Of a stretch of DNA of 64,000 nucleotides, positions 9,088-18,723 are shown piece by piece. Source of the stretch: Acinetobacter sp. WCHAc010034 (GTDB lineage Bacteria; Pseudomonadota; Gammaproteobacteria; Pseudomonadales; Moraxellaceae). Position 1 is the stretch's first letter; each line of letters begins with the position of its first letter. The notes under the pieces are model-generated. The model did no database searches. It worked only from the letters and a program-made list of their open reading frames with translations, and had not been told where the DNA came from. Position numbers and translations under genes: made by a program. The stretch covers positions 1,674,001 through 1,738,000 of the forward strand of contig NZ_CP032279.1 of assembly GCF_001696615.3 (NCBI RefSeq), given 5' to 3'.

Positions 9088-10158
9088 CTATCTGGCGCGG
9101 TGCAGCAGGTAGCCGCCGGCCGCAAGAATCAGCGCAATCGGCACAAAAACAAACCACGCCGGCGACGGCGAATACACCAGGCTGGCATAGCCGAGGAAGT
9201 CCTGCAGGTAGAAAAACCCTAAGCCGGTAAACAGCGCGATCACCAGGCGGAAGCCCATGGACTGCTGGCGCAGCGGGCCGAAAATAAACGAGCAGGCAAT
9301 CACCACCAGCGCAATCAGGGCCAGCGGCGAAGCCGCTTTCTGCCAGAAGGCCAGCTGATAGGTTTTCGGCACCTGGCTGTACTCATCCAGATAGCTCATG
9401 AAGCTGACCAGCTGGCTCGGCGACAGGTCTTCAGGGTCTAAAGTCACCATATGCACGTATTTCGGCTGCAGCGCCAAAGACAAAGGCAATTGGCTGCTGC
9501 GCTCCAGCACCGCATCGCCATTGCTCAGAATATCCATCTGCGCGGCGTTTTTCAGCGTCCAGCTGCCGTCTGAAACAAACTGCCCCTGCTCTGCGCCCAG
9601 GCTGCCGCGCAAGCGGTAGCTGTCATCAAAATCCACCACCTGCACATTTTTCAGCTGGCCCTGCGAGTTGGCGTAATCAATATAGATGAAGCGCTGGCCT
9701 TCACGGGTCCAGTAGCCTTTCACTTCGCCCAGTTCAGCGGCCGTGCGGTGGCTCTTGATGCTGTCGGCTTTTTCATTGGTATAGGGAATGACCCATTCGC
9801 TCAGGGCAAAGGACAGCACCACCAGAATCAATGCCGAGCGGATTACCCAGCCGACAATGCGCCACAGGCTGACCCCGACCGAGCGCATCACAATCAGCTC
9901 GCTGCTGGAGGCCAAAGTGCCCAAGCCCAGCACCGCGCCAATCAGCGCCGAGATCGGCAGGATTTCATACAGCGCATTCGGCGCGCCCCACAGCACGTGC
10001 AGGAAGGCATCCCATGCGCCATAGCCGTCCTTCAGCGAACCCAGTTCGCCCAGATAGGTGAACAGCACCTGCAGGCCGGACAGGACCGCGGTTGCGCCCA
10101 GCATGGCGAGCGCAGTGGTTTTGGTCACATGTTTGGCAATAATACGGCGTGCTAACAT
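9088..10158 (-). CDS. lptG: LPS/LOS export ABC transporter permease LptG
   Basis: A 356-residue inner-membrane permease. Three hydrophobic helices lie near the N-terminus (about 15-125), then a periplasmic beta-jellyroll domain (about 130-265), then three more helices (275-352), the standard LptF/G fold. With LptF and the LptB ATPase it extracts lipid A-core from the inner membrane and passes it to LptC-LptA-LptD. Recognisable is the segment SSSELIVMRSVGVS, the coupling-helix region that contacts LptB. The gene starts 2 bases after the lptF stop, so translation is probably coupled. Confidence 0.93.
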   Translation of the reverse strand: MLARRIIAKHVTKTTALAMLGATAVLSGLQVLFTYLGELGSLKDGYGAWDAFLHVLWGAPNALYEILPISALIGAVLGLGTLASSSELIVMRSVGVSLWRIVGWVIRSALILVVLSFALSEWVIPYTNEKADSIKSHRTAAELGEVKGYWTREGQRFIYIDYANSQGQLKNVQVVDFDDSYRLRGSLGAEQGQFVSDGSWTLKNAAQMDILSNGDAVLERSSQLPLSLALQPKYVHMVTLDPEDLSPSQLVSFMSYLDEYSQVPKTYQLAFWQKAASPLALIALVVIACSFIFGPLRQQSMGFRLVIALFTGLGFFYLQDFLGYASLVYSPSPAWFVFVPIALILAAGGYLLHRAR

Positions 10159-10160
10159 TG

Positions 10161-11261
10161 TTAAGACCTCACTCGCTGAATTTGCTTTTTAATTTTCGGC
10201 GCCAGCTTCTGCTTGCGCGAGAACAGCGCGGCAGCGATGGCATAGGCCAGTAAAATAGCCGGATAGGCCCAGATGCCCATCTCATCTTTGGAAATGCGGG
10301 TTTTCACCGCCATGAGCGCCACAATCAGGCTGGCGAAGATCAGCAAGGCCGGGAACAGCTTTAAATAGCGCCCCTGGCGCGGGCTGACTTCAGACAGCGC
10401 CACCGCCAGCAGCAGGGCCACGGCAATCGAAAACGGCACAAAGGCGCGCCAGCCCAGCTCGCTGGCCACCACCGGGTCGGCCCGGTTGGCCCACAGCTTG
10501 GCGGTCGGCAGGGCTTCAACTTCGGCGCTTTCAAACTTGGCTTCGGCATCATTTTCCAGGCGCAGGCGGTAGCTTTGGAATTCAGCCTGCGAATAGCGCG
10601 GCTGCCCCGGATAAATTTCGTAGCGCCGCCCTTCAACCAGATCCACCACATTGGCCGCATCATTCTGCATTTCAACCCGGGTGGCTTCTTTGGCCAGAAT
10701 AATCACATCCGGCTTGCCTTCTTTTTCCGCGCGCTGATAGAAGAAAATATCCTTCAGATTTTTGCGGTCTTCGGACAGGTCGCCGGCGTAAATGGTATAG
10801 GGGCCGGAGGAAATGAATTCTTTCGGGCGCACCAGATCAAAGCCGGTGCGCACCGCCTGGCTGGTGGTCAGAGCCTCGAACTTGCGCAGGCCCCAAGGCG
10901 ATGCATAAAGCATCAGAAAGGCCTGCACCGCCAGAAATACCGCGGTCATCGGAAGCAGCAGGCGCGCCAGCTGGTTGCGGCTGACCCCGCTGCCGTTCAG
11001 CACCGCCATTTCATGGTCCACATACAGGCGGCCAAACACCAGCATCAGGCCGATGAAGAAGCCCAGCGGCAGAATTAGCGTCAGAAATTCCGGCAGGCGG
11101 TAGCCAATGATACTGAACAGAATGCCGGCATCCAGGCGGCCCTGCGCAGCCACGCCAAAATACTTGATCAGCCGGCCGCCCATCATGATCAAGGTCAGTA
11201 AGGCAATCACAACCAGGGATGTCGACACCACTTGCTTGACCAGATAACGCCGAATAATCAA
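10161..11261 (-). CDS. lptF: LPS/LOS export ABC transporter permease LptF
   Basis: A 366-residue permease that pairs with LptG. It begins MIIRRYLVKQV, has three N-terminal helices, the LptB-contact segment YVDHEMAVLNGSGVS, a central periplasmic domain (about 125-265) and three C-terminal helices ending in a basic tail. It is the first gene of lptF-lptG and is divergent from pepA, with 159 bases between the starts. That spacer holds a 16-base perfect palindrome (11291-11306). No lptB or lptC is in the window; in Acinetobacter these normally lie elsewhere. Confidence 0.93.
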   Translation of the reverse strand: MIIRRYLVKQVVSTSLVVIALLTLIMMGGRLIKYFGVAAQGRLDAGILFSIIGYRLPEFLTLILPLGFFIGLMLVFGRLYVDHEMAVLNGSGVSRNQLARLLLPMTAVFLAVQAFLMLYASPWGLRKFEALTTSQAVRTGFDLVRPKEFISSGPYTIYAGDLSEDRKNLKDIFFYQRAEKEGKPDVIILAKEATRVEMQNDAANVVDLVEGRRYEIYPGQPRYSQAEFQSYRLRLENDAEAKFESAEVEALPTAKLWANRADPVVASELGWRAFVPFSIAVALLLAVALSEVSPRQGRYLKLFPALLIFASLIVALMAVKTRISKDEMGIWAYPAILLAYAIAAALFSRKQKLAPKIKKQIQRVRS

Positions 11262-11290
11262 ATTAATTCTTCCAAAAAAGAGAGGGAATA

Positions 11291-11306
11291 AAACTAGCGC
11301 TAGTTT
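11291..11306. promoter_or_regulatory. 16-bp perfect palindrome between lptF and pepA
   Basis: AAACTAGCGCTAGTTT is a perfect dyad 30 bases upstream of the lptF start. It lies in the divergent promoter region. Its position and symmetry fit an operator for a dimeric regulator, but no regulator is identified. Confidence 0.45.
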
Positions 11307-11402
11307 ACCCGAATGCGGAAAATATAAAACCTATACCCTTGCAGCACATTGAAATCCTATTCATTAAAATGTTTCAATGGTTTAATGGTTTGCAAATTTT
11401 AA

Positions 11403-13269
<1,867 letters not shown>

Positions 13270-13300
13270 GCGCCTGATTCATACTTAAGGAGATGCCGCC

Positions 13301-13936
13301 GTGGCATTAAATGTTGGTCCAGACTTCAAGCAGCGCTGGCTGAATGTGCCTGACGCGGTGCGCCAGACCTTTATTGATGACCTCGGGCGCATCTGCGAGG
13401 CGCTGCAGCCGGACAGCGATATTCAGCGCTGGCTTGAAGCCGATCAAAAGCAGCAGCAGCTGTCTTTCCAGCGGATTGAAGCGGCCTATGCGGCGCGCAA
13501 GGCGCAGCTGATTGAAGAGGCGCGCATCCGCAGGCAGCAGGCGCTGGAGCGTTCGCTGCAGGAAAAGCGCGCGGCGCAGCAGGCCTACGCGGAACAGCTG
13601 CAGCAGGATGAGCTGCGCCGCTTTGCCGAACAGGCGCAGACTTTGGCCCTGATCCGCCAGACTGTTGAGCGCGACACCCTGACCTACACCTCGCGCTACC
13701 ATAAAAACCCGGAAGGCAGCCCCTTCAATTTCGCCAAAGGCTTGGCGGTCTCCGACCATCAGATGCTTTCCGAGCTGGAAAGCGTGCGCATCCGCCTGGA
13801 GCTGGAGGCGGAAAGCCAGATTGAGCAGGCGGTGGCAGCTTTCCGCGCCAAGCTGCAGGCCGCGGCGCAGGAAGAAATTGACTATATCCTGAAAAATTCC
13901 GGCTTTTCCAGTGAAATACCGGAAAATAAAACATAA
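13301..13936 (+). CDS. Conserved hypothetical coiled-coil protein
   Basis: A 211-residue cytoplasmic protein with no recognised domain. Residues about 48-115 are rich in Gln, Arg, Ala, Glu and Leu and look like a long coiled coil (QQALERSLQEKRAAQQAYAE). A second helical stretch lies at 155-200. The start is a GTG with a very good TAAGGAG site 10 bases upstream. It follows holC by 31 bases on the same strand, so it is probably part of the pepA-holC transcript. A role around the replisome is possible from position alone, but nothing in the sequence supports it. Confidence 0.8.
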   Translation: MALNVGPDFKQRWLNVPDAVRQTFIDDLGRICEALQPDSDIQRWLEADQKQQQLSFQRIEAAYAARKAQLIEEARIRRQQALERSLQEKRAAQQAYAEQLQQDELRRFAEQAQTLALIRQTVERDTLTYTSRYHKNPEGSPFNFAKGLAVSDHQMLSELESVRIRLELEAESQIEQAVAAFRAKLQAAAQEEIDYILKNSGFSSEIPENKT

Positions 13937-14070
13937 GCTGCAGATTTATAAGCCAATGTCATAAAAATGACATGTTTTTGCAGCACGATGTTCATATCCG
14001 CCCGGCGCCGCCAAGCTCTGGGCTTTTTCCCCTTTATCGGCGAATGCACCGTTTTGATCAGGAAACTTCT

Positions 14071-14289
14071 ATGGACATCTTGAACCGAATTACCCGCAAA
14101 ATCGCAGCTTTGCCTGCCGGTGAAGAATGCATCATCAGCGCGCAGGACTTATGGCTCAGCCGCGCCGACTTTCAGTCAGTCTCGGTCTTTCTGTCCCGCG
14201 AGTCGGAAAAAGGCAGCTTTTCAATCGCGGCTGCGGAAGATGCGCCGGCCCGCATCGGCAGCGCTTCGCTGCTGGTGACCAAGCATTAA
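14071..14289 (+). CDS. Small conserved hypothetical protein
   Basis: A 72-residue protein starting MDILNRITRKIAALP and ending with a basic tail. I chose the ATG at 14071, which follows AGGAAA at good spacing. A longer in-frame start at 13972 would add 33 residues of atypical, non-conserved-looking sequence. There is no signal peptide, membrane helix or known motif. The fold prediction by eye is helix followed by two or three strands (ECIISAQD, SVSVFLS, GSASLLVTKH). It ends just before a strong bidirectional terminator and 135 bases after the coiled-coil gene. Confidence 0.65.
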   Translation: MDILNRITRKIAALPAGEECIISAQDLWLSRADFQSVSVFLSRESEKGSFSIAAAEDAPARIGSASLLVTKH

Positions 14290-14324
14290 CCATCTGAAAA
14301 GAATTTAACTGCTGCTTGAATGCT

Positions 14325-14348
14325 AAAAAGCCCGCTCGCGGGCTTTTT
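14325..14348. terminator. Bidirectional terminator between the 72-residue gene and dedA
   Basis: AAAAAGCCCG and CGGGCTTTTT form a perfect stem around a CTCG loop. The A and T runs on either side let it serve both convergent genes. Confidence 0.9.
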
Positions 14349-14368
14349 TATTGCGCAGGCGTGCAGTT

Positions 14369-14914
14369 TCAGACCAGATCCGCCACAGCGGAAACCGTAT
14401 GCCCCAGGCCGTAGCCGATGCCGAGCAGCAGGCCCAGCCAGATCAGGCCGCCCACCACATTGTAAAAAGTGAAGGTGGCGAGGTTCATGTGCGCGGAGCC
14501 GGCCGCAAAAGGCGCAAAAGAGCGCACGAAAGGCACAAAGCGCGCCATTAAAATGGTTTTTCCGCCATGCTTGACGAAATAGGCATTGGTTTTCACCATA
14601 TAGGCCGGCTTAAAGTAACGCGAATGCTTATTGAAAAATTTCAGCCCCAGCAGGCTGCCGGTATAGTAATTGACGGTATAGCCCAGCACCGAAGCCGCAA
14701 ACAGCAGGCTGAACATGTAATGCAGATGCACGGCGTCCGTGGTGGAGCATAAGGCGCCGACAGCGATCAGCAGGCTGTCTCCGGGCAGGAAGAACATGAA
14801 CACTGAGCCTGTTTCCGCAAAAATCACCAGGAATAAAATCGCGTAAATCCATACGCCATATTGCTCCAGCAGCATCGGCAGCCATTGCTCAAGGTTCATC
14901 AGGAAATCAATCAT
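14369..14914 (-). CDS. DedA-family membrane protein
   Basis: A 181-residue polytopic inner-membrane protein of the DedA/Tvp38 group, which includes undecaprenyl-phosphate and phospholipid transporters. Seen are the acidic motif FAETGSVFMFFLPGDSLL and the arginine motif ARFVPFVRSFAPFAAG, both required for function in E. coli YqjA/YghB. Four or five hydrophobic helices are visible, and it is slightly shorter than E. coli relatives at the C-terminus. I prefer the ATG at 14914 to the GTG at 14920, because the GGA ribosome site is then 9 bases away and not 3. It is monocistronic by context. The specific substrate is not deducible. Confidence 0.85.
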   Translation of the reverse strand: MIDFLMNLEQWLPMLLEQYGVWIYAILFLVIFAETGSVFMFFLPGDSLLIAVGALCSTTDAVHLHYMFSLLFAASVLGYTVNYYTGSLLGLKFFNKHSRYFKPAYMVKTNAYFVKHGGKTILMARFVPFVRSFAPFAAGSAHMNLATFTFYNVVGGLIWLGLLLGIGYGLGHTVSAVADLV

Positions 14915-14974
14915 CGGCACCGATCCAAATCATCTGTTCAAGTTCATCACGTGCAGCATTATTACCCGAAAATA

Positions 14975-15012
14975 AAAAAACAGTCTAATTTTTCAACCAG
15001 ACTGTCTGTTTT
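14975..15012 (-). terminator. Terminator after ribE
   Basis: CAGTCT (14981-14986) pairs with AGACTG (14999-15004) around a 12-base loop. On the minus strand it is followed by a run of T, as expected for the end of the nrdR-ribD-aamA-ribE run. Confidence 0.7.
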
Positions 15013-15026
15013 ATTTGCAGTTCAGC

Positions 15027-15686
15027 TTATTTCAGGAAGCCATTTTCAGCCAGAAAATCCATGCTGATTTTTGACTGCTGGGTGGCTTCAGCAGCCTTGT
15101 CGCCCAGCAATAGGCGCTCAATATAGCGCGCCAGCACATCAACTTCCAGATTGACTTTGGTGCCGGCTTTCCAGGTGCCGATATTGGTGCGCTCAGCGGT
15201 ATGCGGAATCAGGTTCAGGCTCAGCACGCTGCCACGCAGGTGGTTGATGGTGAGGCTGATGCCGTCTACCGTAACCGAGCCTTTTTCCGCCAGATACCTG
15301 GCGATTTCAGCCGGCGCGGCCACTTCGTAGTAGATCGAGCGCGCATCTTCGCGCACCACGGTAATCTCCCCCACCGCATCCACATGCCCGCTGACAATGT
15401 GCCCGCCGAAACGGGTGGTCGGCAGCATGGCTTTTTCCACATTCACCGGCTGGCCGACTTTCCACTGGCCTAAAGTGGTGCGGTTCAGGCTTTCGCGCGA
15501 AACATCGGCGGCGTACCAGCTGTCGCCCCACTCAATGACGGTCAGGCAGATGCCGTTGGTGGCGATGGAGTCGCCCAGATGCACATCCGACATATCCAAA
15601 CCGGTTTGAATGCGCAGGCGCACATCGCCGCCAACGCTTTGCATGCTTTCAACTTTGCCTAAACTTTCAATAATGCCTGTAAACAT
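15027..15686 (-). CDS. ribE: Riboflavin synthase alpha chain
   Basis: Catalyses dismutation of two 6,7-dimethyl-8-ribityllumazines to riboflavin, the last step of the pathway. The protein is 219 residues and contains two tandem lumazine-binding barrels. The first starts MFTGIIESLGKV, with GDSIATNGICLTV and the SRESLNRTTLG end. The second starts MLPTTRFGGHIVSGHVDAV and has KGSVTVDGISLTI. It is the last gene of the minus-strand run and follows the methyltransferase gene by 24 bases. Some species call this gene ribC. No FMN riboswitch is visible upstream of it. Confidence 0.95.
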   Translation of the reverse strand: MFTGIIESLGKVESMQSVGGDVRLRIQTGLDMSDVHLGDSIATNGICLTVIEWGDSWYAADVSRESLNRTTLGQWKVGQPVNVEKAMLPTTRFGGHIVSGHVDAVGEITVVREDARSIYYEVAAPAEIARYLAEKGSVTVDGISLTINHLRGSVLSLNLIPHTAERTNIGTWKAGTKVNLEVDVLARYIERLLLGDKAAEATQQSKISMDFLAENGFLK

Positions 15687-15710
15687 AGCGGTACTCGATA
15701 ATGTATGGGT

Positions 15711-17003
15711 TTACCACAGCGCCAGCTGCGTGCTGACCCCGGTGGTGTCTACGCCGCCTAGTTCCGCAAAATGATGCAGCTGGCCTAAAAGCTGGCGGAT
15801 CGGCGGCCCTGATTTGGCGTGCGTATCGGTAATCACGATGAACTCCAGCACGCGCGCGCGCTCGGACTGGCGCTGCTTGCTGACCCGGTAGCGCGGCACA
15901 TCCTGCGTCAGCAGCGTTACCCGGCCGCGCTTTAGATTGGCCTGCAGCAGGTCGGCCGCTTCAATATTGCCGTCGGTAGAATAGCTGGTCAGGATAAAGC
16001 GCGCATTAATTGTTTCCAGCAATTTTTCATAGGCTTCTTTGGCATGCTTGGAAGAATTATACGGGCTTGGGCGCTCTTTGCGCCATGCGCGGTCAATCCC
16101 GCTCTTAAAGCCTTTGGTGTCCGGGCTCGGCAAATCGGCCTGATCCCACAGCGTCAAGGCATTCAGCACATGGTAGTTGCTGCTGTAGGCATGCTGGTTA
16201 TACGGCGGATCCAGATAAGCCACATCCACCTCAAAGCCGCTCATCTGATTGGCCAGATGCTGCGCATCGACGCACCACATTTCAGCTGCCGGGCGCTTGG
16301 CGTCGCCGGTTTCGCAGAAGCGGCTCGGGGTCAGCCACAGCAGCGATTCAATGCGCTCCAAAGCGGTTTGGGTTTTGCCGCCCCAGCCGTGGTGGAAGCT
16401 TTTAAAGACCCCGCTGGTGTTGCTGACAAAGCTGGCGGAATACAGCAGCGGCGCCAGCAGCGCGCTCATCTCAACATCATCAATCGCGCCCTGCGCCTGC
16501 CATGCGGCGATCTGCTGGCGGATCGCGTCAATGCGCATGCCGTTGCGGCGCTTGAAGAACAGGCGGTCGCGGGCCGGATCATAAATTTCGTCATTGCGCG
16601 GGCAGAGGTTGTGCGTCACCCAGCCTTTAACTTCCGGCAGGCGGTTCAAATAATCAATGGCTTTCTGATAGCCGCCCAGCTCCTTAAATGCCGGCGCATC
16701 GGTGCAGGATAAAATCGCGCTGTTCAGGGCATGGCTGTAGGGTTCCCAGTCATTGGCGATCACCCGGTAGCCGTTCTGCCGGGCAAGGCGCGAAACCACC
16801 CCGGAGCCGGCAAAAAAGTCGGCAAAAATCGGCGCGCGGCCATCTTCACGGTTCAGCGTTCCAGTGCTTTCCAGCGCCTCTAAAATCAGATGCAGCAAGC
16901 GGCGCTTGTTCCCCAGATAAGGAACCAGCTGATGGAACAGGTATTCATCGGTGGTGCGGGCCGCATGGCGGCGCTTGTGATAAACCGTAGACTCTGGATT
17001 CAT
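15711..17003 (-). CDS. aamA: D12-class N6-adenine DNA methyltransferase, AamA-like orphan
   Basis: A 430-residue Dam/D12-type enzyme that transfers methyl from S-adenosylmethionine to adenine N6. It shows PYLGNKRRLL (28-37, the D12 FxGxK-like motif), the SAM-binding motif I FADFFAGSG (60-68) and the catalytic motif IV DPPYNQHAY (265-273). No restriction endonuclease gene is adjacent, so it is an orphan. Its ATG overlaps the ribD stop (ATGA), and ribE follows 24 bases later, so it is embedded in the riboflavin operon. From memory, A. baumannii has an orphan methyltransferase named AamA, reported to methylate the adenine in GAATTC and to affect motility. Length and gene neighbourhood fit, but target specificity here is inferred. 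Confidence 0.85.
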   Translation of the reverse strand: MNPESTVYHKRRHAARTTDEYLFHQLVPYLGNKRRLLHLILEALESTGTLNREDGRAPIFADFFAGSGVVSRLARQNGYRVIANDWEPYSHALNSAILSCTDAPAFKELGGYQKAIDYLNRLPEVKGWVTHNLCPRNDEIYDPARDRLFFKRRNGMRIDAIRQQIAAWQAQGAIDDVEMSALLAPLLYSASFVSNTSGVFKSFHHGWGGKTQTALERIESLLWLTPSRFCETGDAKRPAAEMWCVDAQHLANQMSGFEVDVAYLDPPYNQHAYSSNYHVLNALTLWDQADLPSPDTKGFKSGIDRAWRKERPSPYNSSKHAKEAYEKLLETINARFILTSYSTDGNIEAADLLQANLKRGRVTLLTQDVPRYRVSKQRQSERARVLEFIVITDTHAKSGPPIRQLLGQLHHFAELGGVDTTGVSTQLALW

Positions 17004-18088
17004 AGCGTCTCTTGTGAAGGAATTAGCCTTAAGCGCACATCTTCACCCACTTGCGTGACCTCAATGAGCTTAAAGCGGAGCTGCTCTGCCATGCGGCTGA
17101 AATCCGCATTGAACATTGCGCGCGCTGAACGGCCTAAAAATGCCGGCGCAACATAGCTGATCAGTTCATCGGCTAAGTTTTCCTGCAAAAATGCAGTCGA
17201 TAATGCCGCGCCGGCTTCCACCAGCACATCATAAATCTGATGCTGCTGCGCCAAAGCCTGCAGCAGCGCTTTCAGCGGCTGCACGGCAAACTGCGTGACG
17301 CCTAAATCGGCCAGCTCCTGGCGGAATGGCCCCATGACCATCACCTCTTCAGGCTGCGCTAAAATTTTTGCCGTCAGCGGCAGCCGGCCTTGGCGGTCTA
17401 AAACCAGCCGTTTCGGCTGCACCGCATGCGCAGCCGAAGCATGGCCTGGCAGCTGGCGCACATTCAGCTGGCAGTCATCGGCTAAAACGGTATTGATGCC
17501 GGTAATGACCGCGCCGGAAATGGCGCGCCAGTGCTGCACATCCAGGCGCGCTTCAGGGCCGGTAATCCACTTGGATTCGCCCGAAGCCATTGCGGTGCGG
17601 CCGTCCAGGCTGGAGGCGATTTTCAGGCGCACATAGGGCATGCCTTCGGCCATAGCCTTCAGAAAGCCCAAGTTCAGCTGCTGCGCTTCTTCCCGGCAGA
17701 CGCCGCTTTCAACCGCAATGCCGGCGTCCTGCAGGATTTGCATGCCTTTGCCGGCCACCAGCGGATTCGGATCCGGGCAGGCCACCACGACCCGGGCCAC
17801 TCCGGCCTCGACCAGGCCTTTGGCGCAGGGCGGCGTGCGGCCATAATGCGCGCAGGGCTCAAGCGTCACATAGGCGGTTGCACCGAGCGCCAAGGCGCCG
17901 GCCTGGCGCAGGGCAAAGACTTCTGCATGCGGCTGGCCCGCCTGAGGGTGAAAGCCCTCGCCGGCCAGCTGGCCGTCTTTAACAATCACGCAGCCGACAT
18001 TCGGATTGGGCCTGGTGGAATACTGTCCAAGCCGCGCCAGCTCAATGGCGCGCTTCATCCAGATTTGGTCTTGGCTTAACTCAGTCAT
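17000..18088 (-). CDS. ribD: Bifunctional riboflavin deaminase/reductase RibD
   Basis: Performs the second and third steps of riboflavin synthesis. The N-terminal zinc deaminase domain (1-145) has HAEVFAL (His54) and EPCAHYGRTPPC (Cys79, Cys88). The C-terminal NADPH-dependent reductase domain (about 150-362) has VRLKIASSLDGRTAMASGESKW (split here as VRLKIASSLDG, 150s) and VEAGAALSTAFLQ. It follows nrdR by 24 bases, the usual nrdR-ribD order, and its stop overlaps the methyltransferase start by four bases. Confidence 0.94.
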   Translation of the reverse strand: MTELSQDQIWMKRAIELARLGQYSTRPNPNVGCVIVKDGQLAGEGFHPQAGQPHAEVFALRQAGALALGATAYVTLEPCAHYGRTPPCAKGLVEAGVARVVVACPDPNPLVAGKGMQILQDAGIAVESGVCREEAQQLNLGFLKAMAEGMPYVRLKIASSLDGRTAMASGESKWITGPEARLDVQHWRAISGAVITGINTVLADDCQLNVRQLPGHASAAHAVQPKRLVLDRQGRLPLTAKILAQPEEVMVMGPFRQELADLGVTQFAVQPLKALLQALAQQHQIYDVLVEAGAALSTAFLQENLADELISYVAPAFLGRSARAMFNADFSRMAEQLRFKLIEVTQVGEDVRLRLIPSQETL

Positions 18089-18112
18089 GCAAGGCGCTCA
18101 TTCGTTGAAAAT

Positions 18113-18571
18113 TCAGTGTTCACGCTGCTGCATCTGCTCAATCTGGCGGCGGAAGGCTTCGACATCCTGAAAATCCTGATATACCGATGCAAAGCGCACA
18201 TAGGCCACATGATCCAGAGCGAACAGCGACTGCATGACAATTTCGCCGATGGTGCGGGATTTGACATCGCGCTCGCCCAGGCGGCGGATCTGCAGCTGAA
18301 TGTCGCTTAAAACCGTTTCAATCTGTTCCTGCGTGACCGGACGCTTCTGCAGGGCATGCATCAGCGAGCGCCGCAGCTTGGCTTCATCAAAAGGCTCGCT
18401 TTTGCCGTCGGACTTCAGCACGCGCGGCATGACGACTTCATAGCTTTCAAAAGTGGTAAACCGCTCGCCGCAGCTGATGCACTCGCGGCGGCGGCGGATT
18501 TGGCAGCCTTCCGCCGCCAAGCGCGAATCTATCACTTTACTGTCTGCAGCGTTGCAAAATGGACAATGCAT
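18113..18571 (-). CDS. nrdR: Transcriptional repressor NrdR
   Basis: An ATP/dATP-sensing repressor of ribonucleotide reductase genes, 152 residues. An N-terminal zinc ribbon has Cys3, Cys6, Cys31 and Cys34 (MHCPFC and CISCGERF). It is followed by an ATP-cone domain ([20 protein letters not shown]). It is the first gene of the nrdR-ribD-aamA-ribE run. I did not find a clear NrdR box in this window. Confidence 0.95.
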   Translation of the reverse strand: MHCPFCNAADSKVIDSRLAAEGCQIRRRRECISCGERFTTFESYEVVMPRVLKSDGKSEPFDEAKLRRSLMHALQKRPVTQEQIETVLSDIQLQIRRLGERDVKSRTIGEIVMQSLFALDHVAYVRFASVYQDFQDVEAFRRQIEQMQQREH

Positions 18572-18651
18572 AGCGGTTTAATTGAACAAATCCTGATGGA
18601 TTCAAAGTGTAGCAAAAATTATGCGCTTTGTAGAGCATTACGCAAGATATG

Positions 18652-18676
18652 GAAAAAAAACAGCCCTTTCGGGCTG
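18652..18676 (-). terminator. Terminator of amtB
   Basis: CAGCCC and GGGCTG pair around a TTTC loop. On the minus strand it is followed by eight T. It lies 48 bases past the amtB stop. Confidence 0.88.
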
Positions 18677-18723
18677 TTTTACACAATATATTGATATTGC
18701 ATGCAGAGCGCTGCGCTGAATAA

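Noticed and set aside
15687..18723. An FMN riboswitch upstream of the riboflavin genes
   Set aside because: No RFN-like set of conserved stems is visible before nrdR, ribD or ribE, and the genes follow each other too closely.
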